From contig NZ_CP006842.1 of the NCBI RefSeq assembly GCF_000626675.1, positions 930,001 to 994,000 on the forward strand: a DNA stretch of 64,000 nt, written 5' to 3'. The DNA is from Corynebacterium glyciniphilum AJ 3170 (GTDB lineage Bacteria; Actinomycetota; Actinomycetes; Mycobacteriales; Mycobacteriaceae). Shown piece after piece: positions 27,464-36,585 of this stretch. Position 1 is the stretch's first letter; every line of letters starts with the position of its first letter. Under the pieces are notes generated by a model. That model saw nothing but the letters and a program-made list of their open reading frames with translations. It was not told the DNA's origin and ran no database searches. Position numbers and translations under genes: made by a program.

Positions 27464-28744
27464 GTGACTGACGCGCAGAAGACCCCGGAAGAACCGCTGG
27501 ACCGATCACATGCCCGTCCCGAGGCGCACTCCCCGGATATGCCGCTGGTTACCGTCATCGGTGACGGGCAGCTGGCCCGGATGATGCAGCAGGCGGGCAT
27601 CGAGCTCGGCCTCACCGTCCGGCTGCTCGCCGGATCGACCGGCGCCTCTGCGGCCCAGGCGACCGCTGACGTCTGGCTGGGGGAGTACACCGACGAGGGT
27701 GTCGTCCGTGAGGTGTCCGCGGGGGCGGACGCGGTGACCTTCGACCACGAACACGTGCCCAACGACTATCTCGAGGGCCTCATCGCCGACGGTGTCAACG
27801 TGCAGCCGCAGCCGTCCGCGTTGATCAACGCGCAGGACAAGCTCGTGATGCGCCGACGGATGAGGGAGATCGGTGCACCGGTGCCGCCGTTCCTTGCGGT
27901 GGAGACCGTGGAGGACGCCACCGGATTCTGGGACGCCACCGACGGCGCGGTCTGCCTCAAGGCACGGCGGGGCGGCTACGACGGCAAGGGAGTGTGGTTC
28001 CCGGAATCGCGGGAGGATCTCGCCACGCTGGTCGAGGACCTCCTCGCCGAGGGTGTTCCGCTGATGGCGGAGAAGAAAGTTCATCTGGTGCGCGAACTGT
28101 CCGCCATGGTGGCCAGGACACCGTCCGGGGAGGTCGCATCCTGGCCCGTCGTGGAATCGGTGCAGGCCAACGGAATCTGCTACCTTGCGGTGTCCCCGGC
28201 ACCGGCGGAGTCGGAGGGGCAGCGGCGTGTCATCGACCAGGCGCATGAGCTGGCCCGCCAGGTGGCTGCCGAGCTGGGCGTCACCGGCGTCCTCGCCGTG
28301 GAGCTCTTCGAGACCGTGGATGAGGCGGGGCAGCCGGAGATCATCGTCAACGAACTGGCGATGCGACCGCACAACACCGGTCACTGGACCCAGGACGGGT
28401 GCGTGACCAGTCAATTCGAACAGCACCTCCGAGCGGTCCTGGACCGCCCGCTGGGGTCGACGGCTGCGTTGACGGCGGCGACGGTGATGGCCAACGTCCT
28501 CGGCGACGATACCGCGGATCCGGGGATGCCGATGTCGCAACGTATGGACGAGGTGTGGCGCCGGTACCCGGAGGCGAAGATCCACCTCTACGGCAAGGAC
28601 TGGCGTCCGCGCCGCAAGATCGGTCACGTGAACATGTCCCTGCCGTTGGGCCGGGAGGCGACTGCGGAAGCCGTTGAGGCTCTACGCCGCGATGCCCGCC
28701 TGGCGTCGGACTTCCTGGTGACGGCGCGCTGGACGGACGCCTGA
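27464..28744 (+). CDS. purK: 5-(carboxyamino)imidazole ribonucleotide synthase
   Basis: ATP-grasp enzyme of purine synthesis: AIR + ATP + bicarbonate to N5-CAIR. 426 aa; VIGDGQLARMMQQAGIELG start, FDHEHVP, KARRGGYDGKGV in the ATP-grasp domain, NELAMRPHNTGHWT near the active site. The N-terminal 25 residues before the first strand are extra and polar. Followed by purE, which uses the product. Confidence 0.95.
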   Translation: MTDAQKTPEEPLDRSHARPEAHSPDMPLVTVIGDGQLARMMQQAGIELGLTVRLLAGSTGASAAQATADVWLGEYTDEGVVREVSAGADAVTFDHEHVPNDYLEGLIADGVNVQPQPSALINAQDKLVMRRRMREIGAPVPPFLAVETVEDATGFWDATDGAVCLKARRGGYDGKGVWFPESREDLATLVEDLLAEGVPLMAEKKVHLVRELSAMVARTPSGEVASWPVVESVQANGICYLAVSPAPAESEGQRRVIDQAHELARQVAAELGVTGVLAVELFETVDEAGQPEIIVNELAMRPHNTGHWTQDGCVTSQFEQHLRAVLDRPLGSTAALTAATVMANVLGDDTADPGMPMSQRMDEVWRRYPEAKIHLYGKDWRPRRKIGHVNMSLPLGREATAEAVEALRRDARLASDFLVTARWTDA

Positions 28745-28758
28745 GTCCCCCGGACAGG

Positions 28759-28764
28759 TAGAGT
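28759..28764 (+). promoter_or_regulatory. -10 hexamer TAGAGT, leaderless purE
   Basis: TAGAGT ends 7 bases before GTG 28772, in the 27-base purK-purE gap. Confidence 0.45.
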
Positions 28765-28771
28765 TACCTGC

Positions 28772-29338
28772 GTGACTACCGAGAGCAGCGCAGAGAACAG
28801 CACAGGGCAGAACACGGGACAGGATGCGGGGGAGGGGCCGACGCCTCTGGTCGGCATCGTGATGGGCTCGGACTCTGACTGGCCGACCGTGGAACCTGCG
28901 GCGCAGGTTCTGGCGGAGTTCGGGATTCCGATGGAGATCGGTGTGGTGTCGGCACACCGCACCCCTGAGCGCATGCTGGACTATGCCCGCGCGGCACACA
29001 CCACCGGAGTCAAGGTGATCATCGCCTGTGCCGGGGGTGCCGCACATCTGCCGGGCATGGTCGCCGCGGCCACCCCACTGCCGGTCATCGGCATTCCCCG
29101 AGCCCTGAAGAACCTGGACGGGCTGGACTCGCTGCTGTCGATCGTGCAGATGCCGGCCGGTGTCCCCACCGCGACGGTCTCCATCGACGGGGCGAAGAAC
29201 GCCGGGCTGCTCGCCGTCCGGATGCTCGGTGTGGCTGACCCCCGGCTGCTCGAGGGCATGATCGCTTATCAGGAGCGCATGCGTGACGAGGTCCTGGAGA
29301 AGGACCACCGTCTGAAACAGCAGTTGATGGGCGAATAG
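28772..29338 (+). CDS. purE: N5-carboxyaminoimidazole ribonucleotide mutase
   Basis: Class I PurE: converts N5-CAIR to CAIR. 188 aa with [37 protein letters not shown] and a late [10 protein letters not shown]. Residues 1-25 are a polar Ser/Thr/Gly extension. The gene follows purK directly. Confidence 0.95.
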   Translation: MTTESSAENSTGQNTGQDAGEGPTPLVGIVMGSDSDWPTVEPAAQVLAEFGIPMEIGVVSAHRTPERMLDYARAAHTTGVKVIIACAGGAAHLPGMVAAATPLPVIGIPRALKNLDGLDSLLSIVQMPAGVPTATVSIDGAKNAGLLAVRMLGVADPRLLEGMIAYQERMRDEVLEKDHRLKQQLMGE

Positions 29339-29359
29339 GGACCGGGGAGGAACCTGGGG

Positions 29360-30394
29360 ATGTCGGGGATCCTGCTCGTCACGCTTCTCGTGGCCGTCGC
29401 CGTCGCGGCGACGGCGTGGAGTGTGAAGTCACGGTCGCGGTGGCACGGTAACGGACTGATGGTGCTGCTGGTTGCCGAACTCCTGTGGGCGTGGCTCATC
29501 GTCGCTGCGCACGGGGGTGGTTTCCCGGTTCCTGTGTGGCTGGCGTGGGGGTTCTCACAACTGGTGGTGGTCGGTGTCGGTTGGGTCGTCGCCCGGTGGA
29601 TGGGGGACGCGCTGCCCGGTGTCGACGGACGTGGCTGGTTCCACCTGAGCACCGTCGTCGCCGCGGCAATGATGTTGACCCTGGGGTTGGGCAGCGCACT
29701 GCTCGCCCTGTCCGCCTGGAACGCGTGGCGGAACTGGGGTGCGGGAGTCAACGACGCCCTCATCGTCCTCACGGTGCTCGGTGCTCTGGGCGTGATCCTG
29801 TGGCTCGTCGCGGTAGGGACCATGGTCTTCTTCCTGCTGCAGGTCCGTCGGGGACGCCACCGTCCTGCGCCGCAGGAGGCGGATGCCGTCGTGGTCCTGG
29901 GGGCGGGGTTGGCCGCGGACAAGGTCAGTGCTCTGCTCGCGTGCCGTTGCGACCGTGGTGCGGCCGCGTGGCGCACCCTGGAGCGGGCGGCATCGTCGGC
30001 GACCGCCCCGCTCATCGTCTCCGGCGGGCGTGGGAATGACGAACCTTGTACCGAAGCGGAGGCGATGCACCATTACATCGCCGGACGCGGCTTCCCGCGG
30101 GACGTGGTCCTGGAGGAACGTGAGGCCACCGACACCACGGAGAACCTGCATTTCAGCCTCGATCTGCTCGCTGGACAGGGGATAGAGGACCCGTTCATCG
30201 TGGTGTGTACCTCGGATTTCCACGTGATGCGCACCGAGCGCATCGTCGCTATGCTCCGGGAGGAGCGGGGTGCCAACGGTCGCCCTTTCGATGCGGTGGT
30301 GCTGGGAGCACCGACGCCGAAGCCGTCCCTGCCTGCGGCGTACCTGCGTGAGTACGTGGCCCTGATGATCCACCGTGTGCTGGGGCGGGCGTGA
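29360..30394 (+). CDS. YdcF-like (DUF218) membrane protein
   Basis: 344 aa. Four to five transmembrane helices in the first 160 residues, then a DUF218 domain: ADAVVVLGAGL, PLIVSGGRGNDE, SEAEAM-type CTEAEAMHHY, ATDTTENLHFS and CTSDFHVMRTERI. Members are linked to envelope polysaccharide or vancomycin-sensitivity phenotypes (SanA/ElyC) but without defined chemistry. GGGAGG stands 9-10 bases before ATG 29360. Converges on the next gene, 6 bases apart. Confidence 0.85.
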   Translation: MSGILLVTLLVAVAVAATAWSVKSRSRWHGNGLMVLLVAELLWAWLIVAAHGGGFPVPVWLAWGFSQLVVVGVGWVVARWMGDALPGVDGRGWFHLSTVVAAAMMLTLGLGSALLALSAWNAWRNWGAGVNDALIVLTVLGALGVILWLVAVGTMVFFLLQVRRGRHRPAPQEADAVVVLGAGLAADKVSALLACRCDRGAAAWRTLERAASSATAPLIVSGGRGNDEPCTEAEAMHHYIAGRGFPRDVVLEEREATDTTENLHFSLDLLAGQGIEDPFIVVCTSDFHVMRTERIVAMLREERGANGRPFDAVVLGAPTPKPSLPAAYLREYVALMIHRVLGRA

Positions 30395-30400
30395 GCGAGA

Positions 30401-31804
30401 TCAGAAGCGCGCGGATCCGCCTCCTCCGGAGAAACCGCTGCTGAAGGACACGTTCGTCCCGGAGGATGAAGAACTCTGCGCAGCCTGGACATCGGCAGAG
30501 TGCCAGGAACTGATGAGGGCGAACGGGATCCAGTTTCCGTACCCGGCTCCGACCCGGTATCCGGTGTCGTAGATCCGGGGTGCGTGACGCTCCTCGGTGT
30601 CCATGGAGAGTTCGCTCATCTCCTTTTCCCTGACGAGGGACAGTGCGTGTCCGTAGGCGCGGACCGTGGCGGCATACCGGTCCATGAAATCTGCGGCGTC
30701 GAGGTCACCGGACAGGGCGTCGACGTCCGACGCCACGTCGGCCAACATCTCCTGCAGGACGGGAGATGCCGTGGCAGCGCGGGCCGCGGAGACGTCCTCG
30801 GACAATGACACGAGTTCCCTGCGACGCACCCGGGCGTCACCGTGTTCCATGGCGAAAATCCGGTCGATGGTGTCTTCGGCCCGGATCGTTCTGTTCATGG
30901 CCGTATGTGCTTCGGCGAGTGTCGTGGCGTGGGAACGGAACGCCTTGTCGTCGGCCCCCTGGGACAGACCTGTCGCTGAGAGGAGGGAGTCCACGGAGAG
31001 GAAGGAATCGCGGCATTCCGCCCACTGACGGCGGAGTTCGTCGTCGGCGATGGGAGAGGTCAGGGAGTTCGCACGGACGTCGATCTGATCCAGTCGGAGA
31101 GCGACATCAGCATAGCGGTCGCTGATCTCGGTGAATTGCCCGCGGGCGGTGGCGGCTTTCTTCCTTCGGGTGGCGGCGACCGCCCACCATGCCCCGCCGC
31201 CGCCGACCACGGCGAGAACACCGGCACCCGTGAGTACCTGCGTCTGCGTCGGGCCGGATTCCTCGGCGACCAGGGAAGGGTCGGCGGCGGTGCGGGCACC
31301 GTCGAGCATGCCGACCGCCCAGTTTCCCCGTTGCAGACCTGGTTTCATGTCGGCGAGGGTCCGGTCCAGGTGGCTGCCCTCGAAGAGGTCCAGTGCGCTG
31401 CAGACATCGTCCCCGCAGTACACGCCGTAGCCCCGTGAGGACACACCCACAGCGATGATGAGGCTTCCTGGTGCCCAGGCGGCACCTTCTCCGGTGCCGT
31501 CGGGGACGAGGTGTTCCTCATTGTCACCCACCCAGTCGAGCAGCCCGTCGTTGAACTGTTCGTCGGTGCCCAGGCCGTCCTCCGAGGAGTCCAGGACGAT
31601 GTAGGTGACGTCCCGGACCTGGTCGGGGAAGTCGATGAGGGGAGTCTCGTTGACGAGCGTGTCCGTTGCCGTGGCGTTGAGTACCCCGTCGGGGTCGGTG
31701 ATGCCCACGGTGATGTCGGGCGCCTCGGCCCAGGCGGCGGGGGTGGCGACGGTTACTCCGAGACCGGCGAGCAGGGTGGTGGCAGTGCGGCGCAATGGTG
31801 TCAT
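30401..31804 (-). CDS. Secreted/membrane TPM-like DUF5129 protein
   Basis: About 467 aa. Signal peptide MTPLRRTATTLLAGLGVTVA..AWAEA, then a TPM-like extracellular region (about 30-165) with RDVTYIVLDSS and GSLIIAVGVSSRGYGVYCGDDVC, one transmembrane helix (about 190-210) and a long helical cytoplasmic region, ending in a Gly/Ser tail FSSGFSGGGGSARF typical of this group. The ATG 31804 start is used; GTG 31816 adds four residues but falls inside a likely -10 (TAGCGT). Function unknown. Confidence 0.8.
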   Translation of the reverse strand: MTPLRRTATTLLAGLGVTVATPAAWAEAPDITVGITDPDGVLNATATDTLVNETPLIDFPDQVRDVTYIVLDSSEDGLGTDEQFNDGLLDWVGDNEEHLVPDGTGEGAAWAPGSLIIAVGVSSRGYGVYCGDDVCSALDLFEGSHLDRTLADMKPGLQRGNWAVGMLDGARTAADPSLVAEESGPTQTQVLTGAGVLAVVGGGGAWWAVAATRRKKAATARGQFTEISDRYADVALRLDQIDVRANSLTSPIADDELRRQWAECRDSFLSVDSLLSATGLSQGADDKAFRSHATTLAEAHTAMNRTIRAEDTIDRIFAMEHGDARVRRRELVSLSEDVSAARAATASPVLQEMLADVASDVDALSGDLDAADFMDRYAATVRAYGHALSLVREKEMSELSMDTEERHAPRIYDTGYRVGAGYGNWIPFALISSWHSADVQAAQSSSSSGTNVSFSSGFSGGGGSARF

Positions 31805-31834
31805 GGTGCAGTCCACGCTACCGGGTCGAGTGAC

Positions 31835-32050
31835 TCAGTCGTAGCGGCGCCACTGCCGCCATACGGCCCAGGTGGCGACCAGGAGTGCGGCCAGGAGCAG
31901 GGAGGGCCATACCGCGGGATCCTCCTGGAGCACATTCCACACCGCCTGCACGAGTGCCACGACGCTGAAGAACGACAGGAACCCGAGGATCGATTCCAGG
32001 ACGGTCCGCCGACGGCGGTACTCGGAGTGGTCAGGGGTCTGCCTGATCAC
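31835..32050 (-). CDS. Small two-helix membrane protein of the tus cluster
   Basis: 71 aa, two hydrophobic helices (about 20-41 and 47-63) with charged ends (RRRR at the front, RQWRRYD at the end). Starts with GTG inside the tusG stop (GTGA), so it is co-translated. In C. glutamicum a small membrane protein of unknown function (cg0833) also belongs to the trehalose uptake cluster but sits between tusF and tusE; here a small membrane gene is at the end instead. Confidence 0.75.
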   Translation of the reverse strand: MIRQTPDHSEYRRRRTVLESILGFLSFFSVVALVQAVWNVLQEDPAVWPSLLLAALLVATWAVWRQWRRYD

Positions 32051-32868
32051 TTCACGCCACCGGCGGTCAGCCCGGACACGATGCGCCGCTGGAACACGAG
32101 CACCATGATCACCAGCGGGACGGTGACCAGTGCGCCGGCGGCCATCGTCGCCGCGTAGGGGAACTGGAAGGCGCTGGCGCCGGTGAACCGGGCGATGGCC
32201 ACGGTCACGGGTTCGGTGGAGGTGGTGGAGAGCTGTTTGGCGAGCATGAACTCATTCCACGTGGCAATGAACGCGAGGATCGCGGTGGTGAACAGAGCAG
32301 GTGCCGCCAAGGGCAGGATGACCTTCCGGAACGCCAGGCCGCGCGAGGCGCCGTCCACGCGGGCCGCCTCCTCGAGCTTCCAGGGCAGTTCCCGGAAGAA
32401 GGAGGTCAGTGTGTAGACCGTCAGCGGCAGGACGAAGGAGATGTTCGGGATGATCAGTGCCTGGTAGGTGCCGATCCATCCGATGTTGCTGAACAGCTGG
32501 AACAGCGGTGTCACCAGGGCAATGCCCGGAAACATCGACGCAGCAAGGATGACTCCGGTGACGAACCCCTTGCCGCGGAAGTCGACCCGTGCCAGGGCGT
32601 AGGCGGTGAACACACCGACGACCAGGGCGATCGCCGTCGTCGCCACGCCGATAATCAGGCTGTTACCGATGGCGCGGAGGAAGTTGTTGCCGGCGTCGGT
32701 GGCCAGCGCGTCCTTGAAATTGTCGAGAGTGAGGTGGCTGGGTACCGGATTCGTGGAGAAAGTGTGGGCCTTGTCGCGGAAGGCGGTCACCACCATCCAG
32801 TAGAACGGCGCGAGCGCCCAGATCAGGATGATGATCACGGGCAGGTAGTTGCGGACGACCTTCATCAT
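32047..32868 (-). CDS. tusG: Trehalose-type ABC transporter permease
   Basis: Inner-membrane subunit of a CUT1 importer, MalG/SugB type. 273 aa, six transmembrane helices, EAA loop EEAARVDGASRGLAFRKVIL that docks the ATPase. Overlaps tusF (ATGA) upstream. By cluster order it corresponds to tusG of C. glutamicum and sugB of mycobacteria, which recycle trehalose released by mycolyltransferases. Maltose is a possible alternative substrate. Confidence 0.88.
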   Translation of the reverse strand: MMKVVRNYLPVIIILIWALAPFYWMVVTAFRDKAHTFSTNPVPSHLTLDNFKDALATDAGNNFLRAIGNSLIIGVATTAIALVVGVFTAYALARVDFRGKGFVTGVILAASMFPGIALVTPLFQLFSNIGWIGTYQALIIPNISFVLPLTVYTLTSFFRELPWKLEEAARVDGASRGLAFRKVILPLAAPALFTTAILAFIATWNEFMLAKQLSTTSTEPVTVAIARFTGASAFQFPYAATMAAGALVTVPLVIMVLVFQRRIVSGLTAGGVK

Positions 32869-33932
32869 CGTGGGGCCTCCGGTGTCTTTTCGGCGGGCTG
32901 GTCGGTTGTCAGGTCATTACTGGTGGCGCGGAGGTCAGGAGCTGCCCGACGGCCCCACAATCTTCGGGTTCTCGCCGACCGAGGCATGTTCTGTGTCCCG
33001 GCGACGTCCGCACCAAGGAACTTCACCATCACGAAGGCGACACCGAATATCAGCAGGAAGATCAGGGTTGATACCGCTGACGCGGAGTTGAAGTTTCCGG
33101 ACTTCGTGTCGGTGATCACCAGTTGGCTGATCACCGCCGTCGGCGAGTTCGTCGATTCGCTGATCATGATGACCGGGAGGTCGTACATCCGCAGCGCATC
33201 AAGTGTGCGGAACAGTACGGCGACCATCAGCGCCGGTTTGATCAACGGCAGGGTGATCCGGGTGAACTGTTGCCACCGGGACGCGCCGTCCACCCGTGCT
33301 GCCTCGTAGACACCGCCGGGCACCATCTGCAGTCCGGCGAGGATCAGCAGTGCCATGAACGGCGCTGTTTTCCACACGTCGGCGATGATCACCGCGAACC
33401 GGGCTGCCCACGGATCCGTCGTCCAGGCGATGTCGAGGCCGAACAGGGAGTTGACGATCCCGTCCGGGGCGAAGATGAACTGCCACAGTTTCGCGGTCAC
33501 GGCGGTGGGGATCGCCCAGGGGATGAGGACGGCGGCGCGCAGCAGGCTGCGCCCCCAGAAGCTCTTCGACATGGTGGTCGCCATCCACAGGCCGAGAGCA
33601 GTCTCCAAGGCGACGGTGACGACCACGAAGAACAGGGTGATCCACAGCGCGGGCCAGAAGTCGGTGGCCAGATTGCCCGGTGCGCAGGTGGTCGCTTCTC
33701 CCGTGGGGGACAGGCAGCGCTGTGTCAGCCAGTACAGGTAGTGGTCGAGTCCGGCGAACCCGCCGTCGACGAACATGCCTGTGTCCGGGTCGAGGTGTCT
33801 GTCGGCCTGGAAGGAGAGGTAGATGGCGCGCAGGATCGGGTAGCCGATGACGACGGCGAGCAGGGCGAGGCTGGGGCCGACGAACCACAGGGCGCGTAGA
33901 TCACGCTTCTTCTGGGAGGTAACGGAAGTCAC
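32865..33932 (-). CDS. tusF: Trehalose-type ABC transporter permease
   Basis: Partner permease, MalF/SugA type. 355 aa; an N-terminal helix, an extracellular loop with two Cys (QRCLSPTGEATTCAP) and the EAA loop YEAARVDGASRWQQFTRITL. A polar C-terminal tail of about 40 residues is longer than usual. GTG start with AAGG 8 bases upstream. It is separated from tusE by an 86-base gap with a hairpin that may set the binding-protein/permease ratio. Confidence 0.88.
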   Translation of the reverse strand: MTSVTSQKKRDLRALWFVGPSLALLAVVIGYPILRAIYLSFQADRHLDPDTGMFVDGGFAGLDHYLYWLTQRCLSPTGEATTCAPGNLATDFWPALWITLFFVVVTVALETALGLWMATTMSKSFWGRSLLRAAVLIPWAIPTAVTAKLWQFIFAPDGIVNSLFGLDIAWTTDPWAARFAVIIADVWKTAPFMALLILAGLQMVPGGVYEAARVDGASRWQQFTRITLPLIKPALMVAVLFRTLDALRMYDLPVIMISESTNSPTAVISQLVITDTKSGNFNSASAVSTLIFLLIFGVAFVMVKFLGADVAGTQNMPRSARTRRLWGRRAAPDLRATSNDLTTDQPAEKTPEAPR

Positions 33933-33958
33933 AGGGTGAACCTTATCGGTAAAACAGG

Positions 33959-33998
33959 ACGCCCGGTATACCGTCGACGGACGACGGCAACCGGGCGT
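33959..33998 (-). terminator. Inverted repeat between tusE and tusF (processing or attenuating hairpin)
   Basis: ACGCCCGGT (33959-33967) and ACCGGGCGT (33990-33998) form a perfect 9-bp stem; the loop holds the palindrome CCGTCGACGG (33971-33980). No T-run follows. Such hairpins after a binding-protein gene commonly stabilise its message against the permease part. Confidence 0.6.
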
Positions 33999-34018
33999 GA
34001 CTGTTGACGGAGCCGGGC

Positions 34019-35293
34019 CTAGCTGGTCACGTTCGCGATGGCGGACTCCATGTCGTTGGTGGCGTCCTCGACGCTCTTACCACCGGTGATGGCGGCGTAG
34101 GCGTTATCCTGGACGGCCTTGGAGAGGGAGTCGTACGACGGGGAGACCGGGCGTGGTTCGGCGTTCTCCAGTGACTCCTTGAGTGCCGGGAGGTACGGGA
34201 ACTCCTCGATGAGGGACTCGTCGTCGTAGATGGAGGAGAGCACCGGTGGGAAGGACTCCTCGGCGAAGGACCGTTGGTTCTCTTCACTCGTGATGAACTG
34301 CATGAAGTCCAGCGCGGTGGCCTTGTTCTCCGAGTTGACGTTGATGCCGTTGTTGTAGCCACCGAGGGTGGAGACACCGACACCGTCCTTGCCGACGAGC
34401 GGCTGCACCTCGACCTTGCCGGCGACAGCGGATCCCTCGGCTTCAGCCTCGCCGTACATGTACGGCCAGTTGATCGCCATGGCGTTCTGTCCCTGGGTGA
34501 AGCTGAGGTTGGTCTCCTCTTCAGTCGCGCCGGTGGACGAGCGGGAGATGGTGCCGTCCTCGTAGGCGTCGACCAGTGCCTGGAGACCCTCGCGGGATTC
34601 ATCTGAGGTCACGGTGACCTCCCCGTTCTCGTCGAGGATGCCGCCTCCCCAACCGCTCATGAAGCCTGCGGTGGAGACCGTCAGCCCCTCGTACTGCTTG
34701 AGCTGGGTGATGAGGCAGTCGTTGTTGTCCGCGGTGACGTCCTCGCAGGACTGGACGACGTCATCCCACGTCTCCGGGGCCTCCGACACCATGTCGGTGT
34801 TGCGGTACAGCAGCTGTCCGTTCGTGTTCTGCGGCAGAGCGTAGAGGGTGTCGTTGTAGGTCGCCGATTCCACGGTGGCGTCCAGCAGTCCGTCCGTGCT
34901 GACCTCGAGATCGTCCTGCAGCGGCGCGAGCCAGCCCTGGGCGGCGAACTGTGCGGTCCAGACGACGTCGAGCGCCATAACGTCGATATCGGACGATCCG
35001 GCCTGGAGGGACTGGACCAGCGTGTCACGCTGGGCGTCCGCTTCTCCGGCGAGTTCCTGGAGCGTGACCTCCTCGTCGGGGTTCTCCTCGTTCCACCGGT
35101 CGATGATCGGACGGAGTTTGTCGGTGTCGTTCTTGCCCATCGCGAAGGTAATGGGGCCGCGGCCGTCGGAACCGCCGCTACCCCCGTCGCCCCCGTCACC
35201 ATTGCCGCCATCGTCGGAGGAACACGACACGAGTGCTGCAGTGAGCCCGACGGCCGAGATACCGGCCAGAATCTTCTTTGAGAGGTTGGCCAT
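34019..35293 (-). CDS. tusE: Trehalose-type ABC transporter substrate-binding lipoprotein (LpqY-like)
   Basis: 424 aa. Lipoprotein signal with lipobox LVSC (Cys24), Gly/Asp linker, then a family 1 solute-binding protein: ITFAMGKNDTDKLRPIIDRWNEE, LDVVWTAQFAAQGWL, FTQGQNAMAINWPYMYGEAE and GGYNNGINVNSENK. Captures the sugar at the outer membrane face of the plasma membrane. AAAGG stands 8 bases before ATG 35293. Upstream leader has a -10 (TACACT) and an inverted repeat. Confidence 0.88.
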   Translation of the reverse strand: MANLSKKILAGISAVGLTAALVSCSSDDGGNGDGGDGGSGGSDGRGPITFAMGKNDTDKLRPIIDRWNEENPDEEVTLQELAGEADAQRDTLVQSLQAGSSDIDVMALDVVWTAQFAAQGWLAPLQDDLEVSTDGLLDATVESATYNDTLYALPQNTNGQLLYRNTDMVSEAPETWDDVVQSCEDVTADNNDCLITQLKQYEGLTVSTAGFMSGWGGGILDENGEVTVTSDESREGLQALVDAYEDGTISRSSTGATEEETNLSFTQGQNAMAINWPYMYGEAEAEGSAVAGKVEVQPLVGKDGVGVSTLGGYNNGINVNSENKATALDFMQFITSEENQRSFAEESFPPVLSSIYDDESLIEEFPYLPALKESLENAEPRPVSPSYDSLSKAVQDNAYAAITGGKSVEDATNDMESAIANVTS

Positions 35294-35369
35294 GGCCCGA
35301 ACCTTTCTACGTAGGTACGGCTCCGCTGGAAGGCACAGGGAATGCCGCCGACGGAACTCAACAATGAAA

Positions 35370-35387
35370 CGTCACCACGCCGTGACG
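35370..35387 (-). promoter_or_regulatory. Inverted repeat in the tusE leader
   Basis: CGTCAC and GTGACG (perfect 6-bp arms, 6-base centre) lie about 77-94 bases before the tusE start and downstream of the TACACT hexamer; operator or leader hairpin. Confidence 0.4.
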
Positions 35388-35422
35388 GACTGGTTGTCGC
35401 CGTCCCGCGGGTTATTCGGTTG

Positions 35423-35428
35423 AGTGTA
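35423..35428 (-). promoter_or_regulatory. Candidate -10 of the tusEFG operon
   Basis: TACACT on the minus strand fits TANNNT; no convincing -35. It would give a leader of about 120 bases. Confidence 0.3.
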
Positions 35429-35464
35429 GTATCTGCGTGCTGGATTCGGGGGAGATCGGGGGTG

Positions 35465-36520
35465 TCAGCTCACCCGCTGACCGGACACCGCATCGAAGAA
35501 ATGTACCCGTGCCGAGTCGCTGAGGGTGACGGAGATGCTCCCCCCGATGGTCGGAAGGTCCTGCGCCGCAGCCTGAGATTTCGCTGTGACCTGGCCGGCC
35601 GCGGTCTCGGCGTAGACGTTCGAGTCGGCACCGAGTTCCTCGACCAGCGAGACGGTGCCACGCAGACCGGTGTCTGCGTCGTTGACCACCAGATGCTCAG
35701 GACGCACCCCCACCAGCAGTGCACCGTTCACGCCGTCCGGACGACGGACCCCCAGGCCCTCGAGGACGTCGGCACCGGCGGGCAGGTCGAGCAGGTTCAT
35801 TGCCGGGGAACCGATGAACCCCGCCACGAAGGCGTTGACCGGTTCGTTGTAGAGCTTCTGCGGCGTGTCAACCTGCTGAAGCTTCCCGTCCTTGAGGACG
35901 GCCACCCGGTCTCCCATGGTCATCGCCTCCACCTGGTCGTGGGTGACGTACACCGTGGTGACCCCGAGGTCGTGCTGCAGTTTCACGATCTGGGCACGGG
36001 TCTGCACCCGCAGTTTGGCGTCGAGGTTCGACAGAGGCTCATCCATGAGGAACACCTGCGGCTCGCGGACGATTGCGCGACCCATTGCCACGCGCTGCCG
36101 CTGACCACCGGAGAGATCCTTGGGTTTCCGGTCGAGGTAGTCCCCCAGGTCGAGAAGGTCGGCGGCCCGTTGTACCCGCTCGTTGATCTCAGATTTCGGA
36201 CGTTTGGCGATCGACAGCGCGAAACCCATGTTCTCCCGGACCGACATATGGGGGTACAGGGCGTAGTCCTGGAACACCATGGCGATGTCCCGGTCACCGG
36301 GCTCGACACCGGTGACATCGCGCCCACCGATGGTGATCTCACCCGCGCTCGTCGGCTCCAGGCCTGCCAGTGACCGCAGGATGGTCGACTTACCGCAACC
36401 GGACGGGCCGACCAGGACGAGGAACTCGCCGTCGCCGATGCTGAGGTTGAGGTCCGGGACGGTGGGGGAGTCGGCACCCGGGTACCGGATGTCCACATGC
36501 GAGAATTCGACGTCTGCCAT
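35465..36520 (-). CDS. tusK: Trehalose-type ABC transporter ATPase (MsmK/SugC-like)
   Basis: 351 aa. N-terminal ATPase with GPSGCGKST, LSGGQRQRV and VFLMDEPLSNLDAKLR; C-terminal regulatory OB-fold part (about 240-351) as in MalK/MsmK. It energises TusFG. A TATGAT hexamer 8 bases before the ATG gives it its own leaderless promoter, separate from tusE 171 bases downstream. Confidence 0.9.
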   Translation of the reverse strand: MADVEFSHVDIRYPGADSPTVPDLNLSIGDGEFLVLVGPSGCGKSTILRSLAGLEPTSAGEITIGGRDVTGVEPGDRDIAMVFQDYALYPHMSVRENMGFALSIAKRPKSEINERVQRAADLLDLGDYLDRKPKDLSGGQRQRVAMGRAIVREPQVFLMDEPLSNLDAKLRVQTRAQIVKLQHDLGVTTVYVTHDQVEAMTMGDRVAVLKDGKLQQVDTPQKLYNEPVNAFVAGFIGSPAMNLLDLPAGADVLEGLGVRRPDGVNGALLVGVRPEHLVVNDADTGLRGTVSLVEELGADSNVYAETAAGQVTAKSQAAAQDLPTIGGSISVTLSDSARVHFFDAVSGQRVS

Positions 36521-36528
36521 GGTCGGGA

Positions 36529-36534
36529 ATCATA
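36529..36534 (-). promoter_or_regulatory. -10 hexamer TATGAT, leaderless tusK
   Basis: Five of six bases of TATAAT on the minus strand, ending 8 bases before ATG 36520. Confidence 0.55.
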
Positions 36535-36568
36535 CCGCAGGTCGATCCGTCGCAGGTGGCGACTGACG

Positions 36569-36574
36569 TAGGAT
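36569..36574 (+). promoter_or_regulatory. -10 hexamer TAGGAT of the sensor kinase gene
   Basis: TAGGAT ends 8 bases before GTG 36583 and 11 before ATG 36586, divergent to tusK. Confidence 0.45.
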
Positions 36575-36585
36575 CTGTGGCTGTG

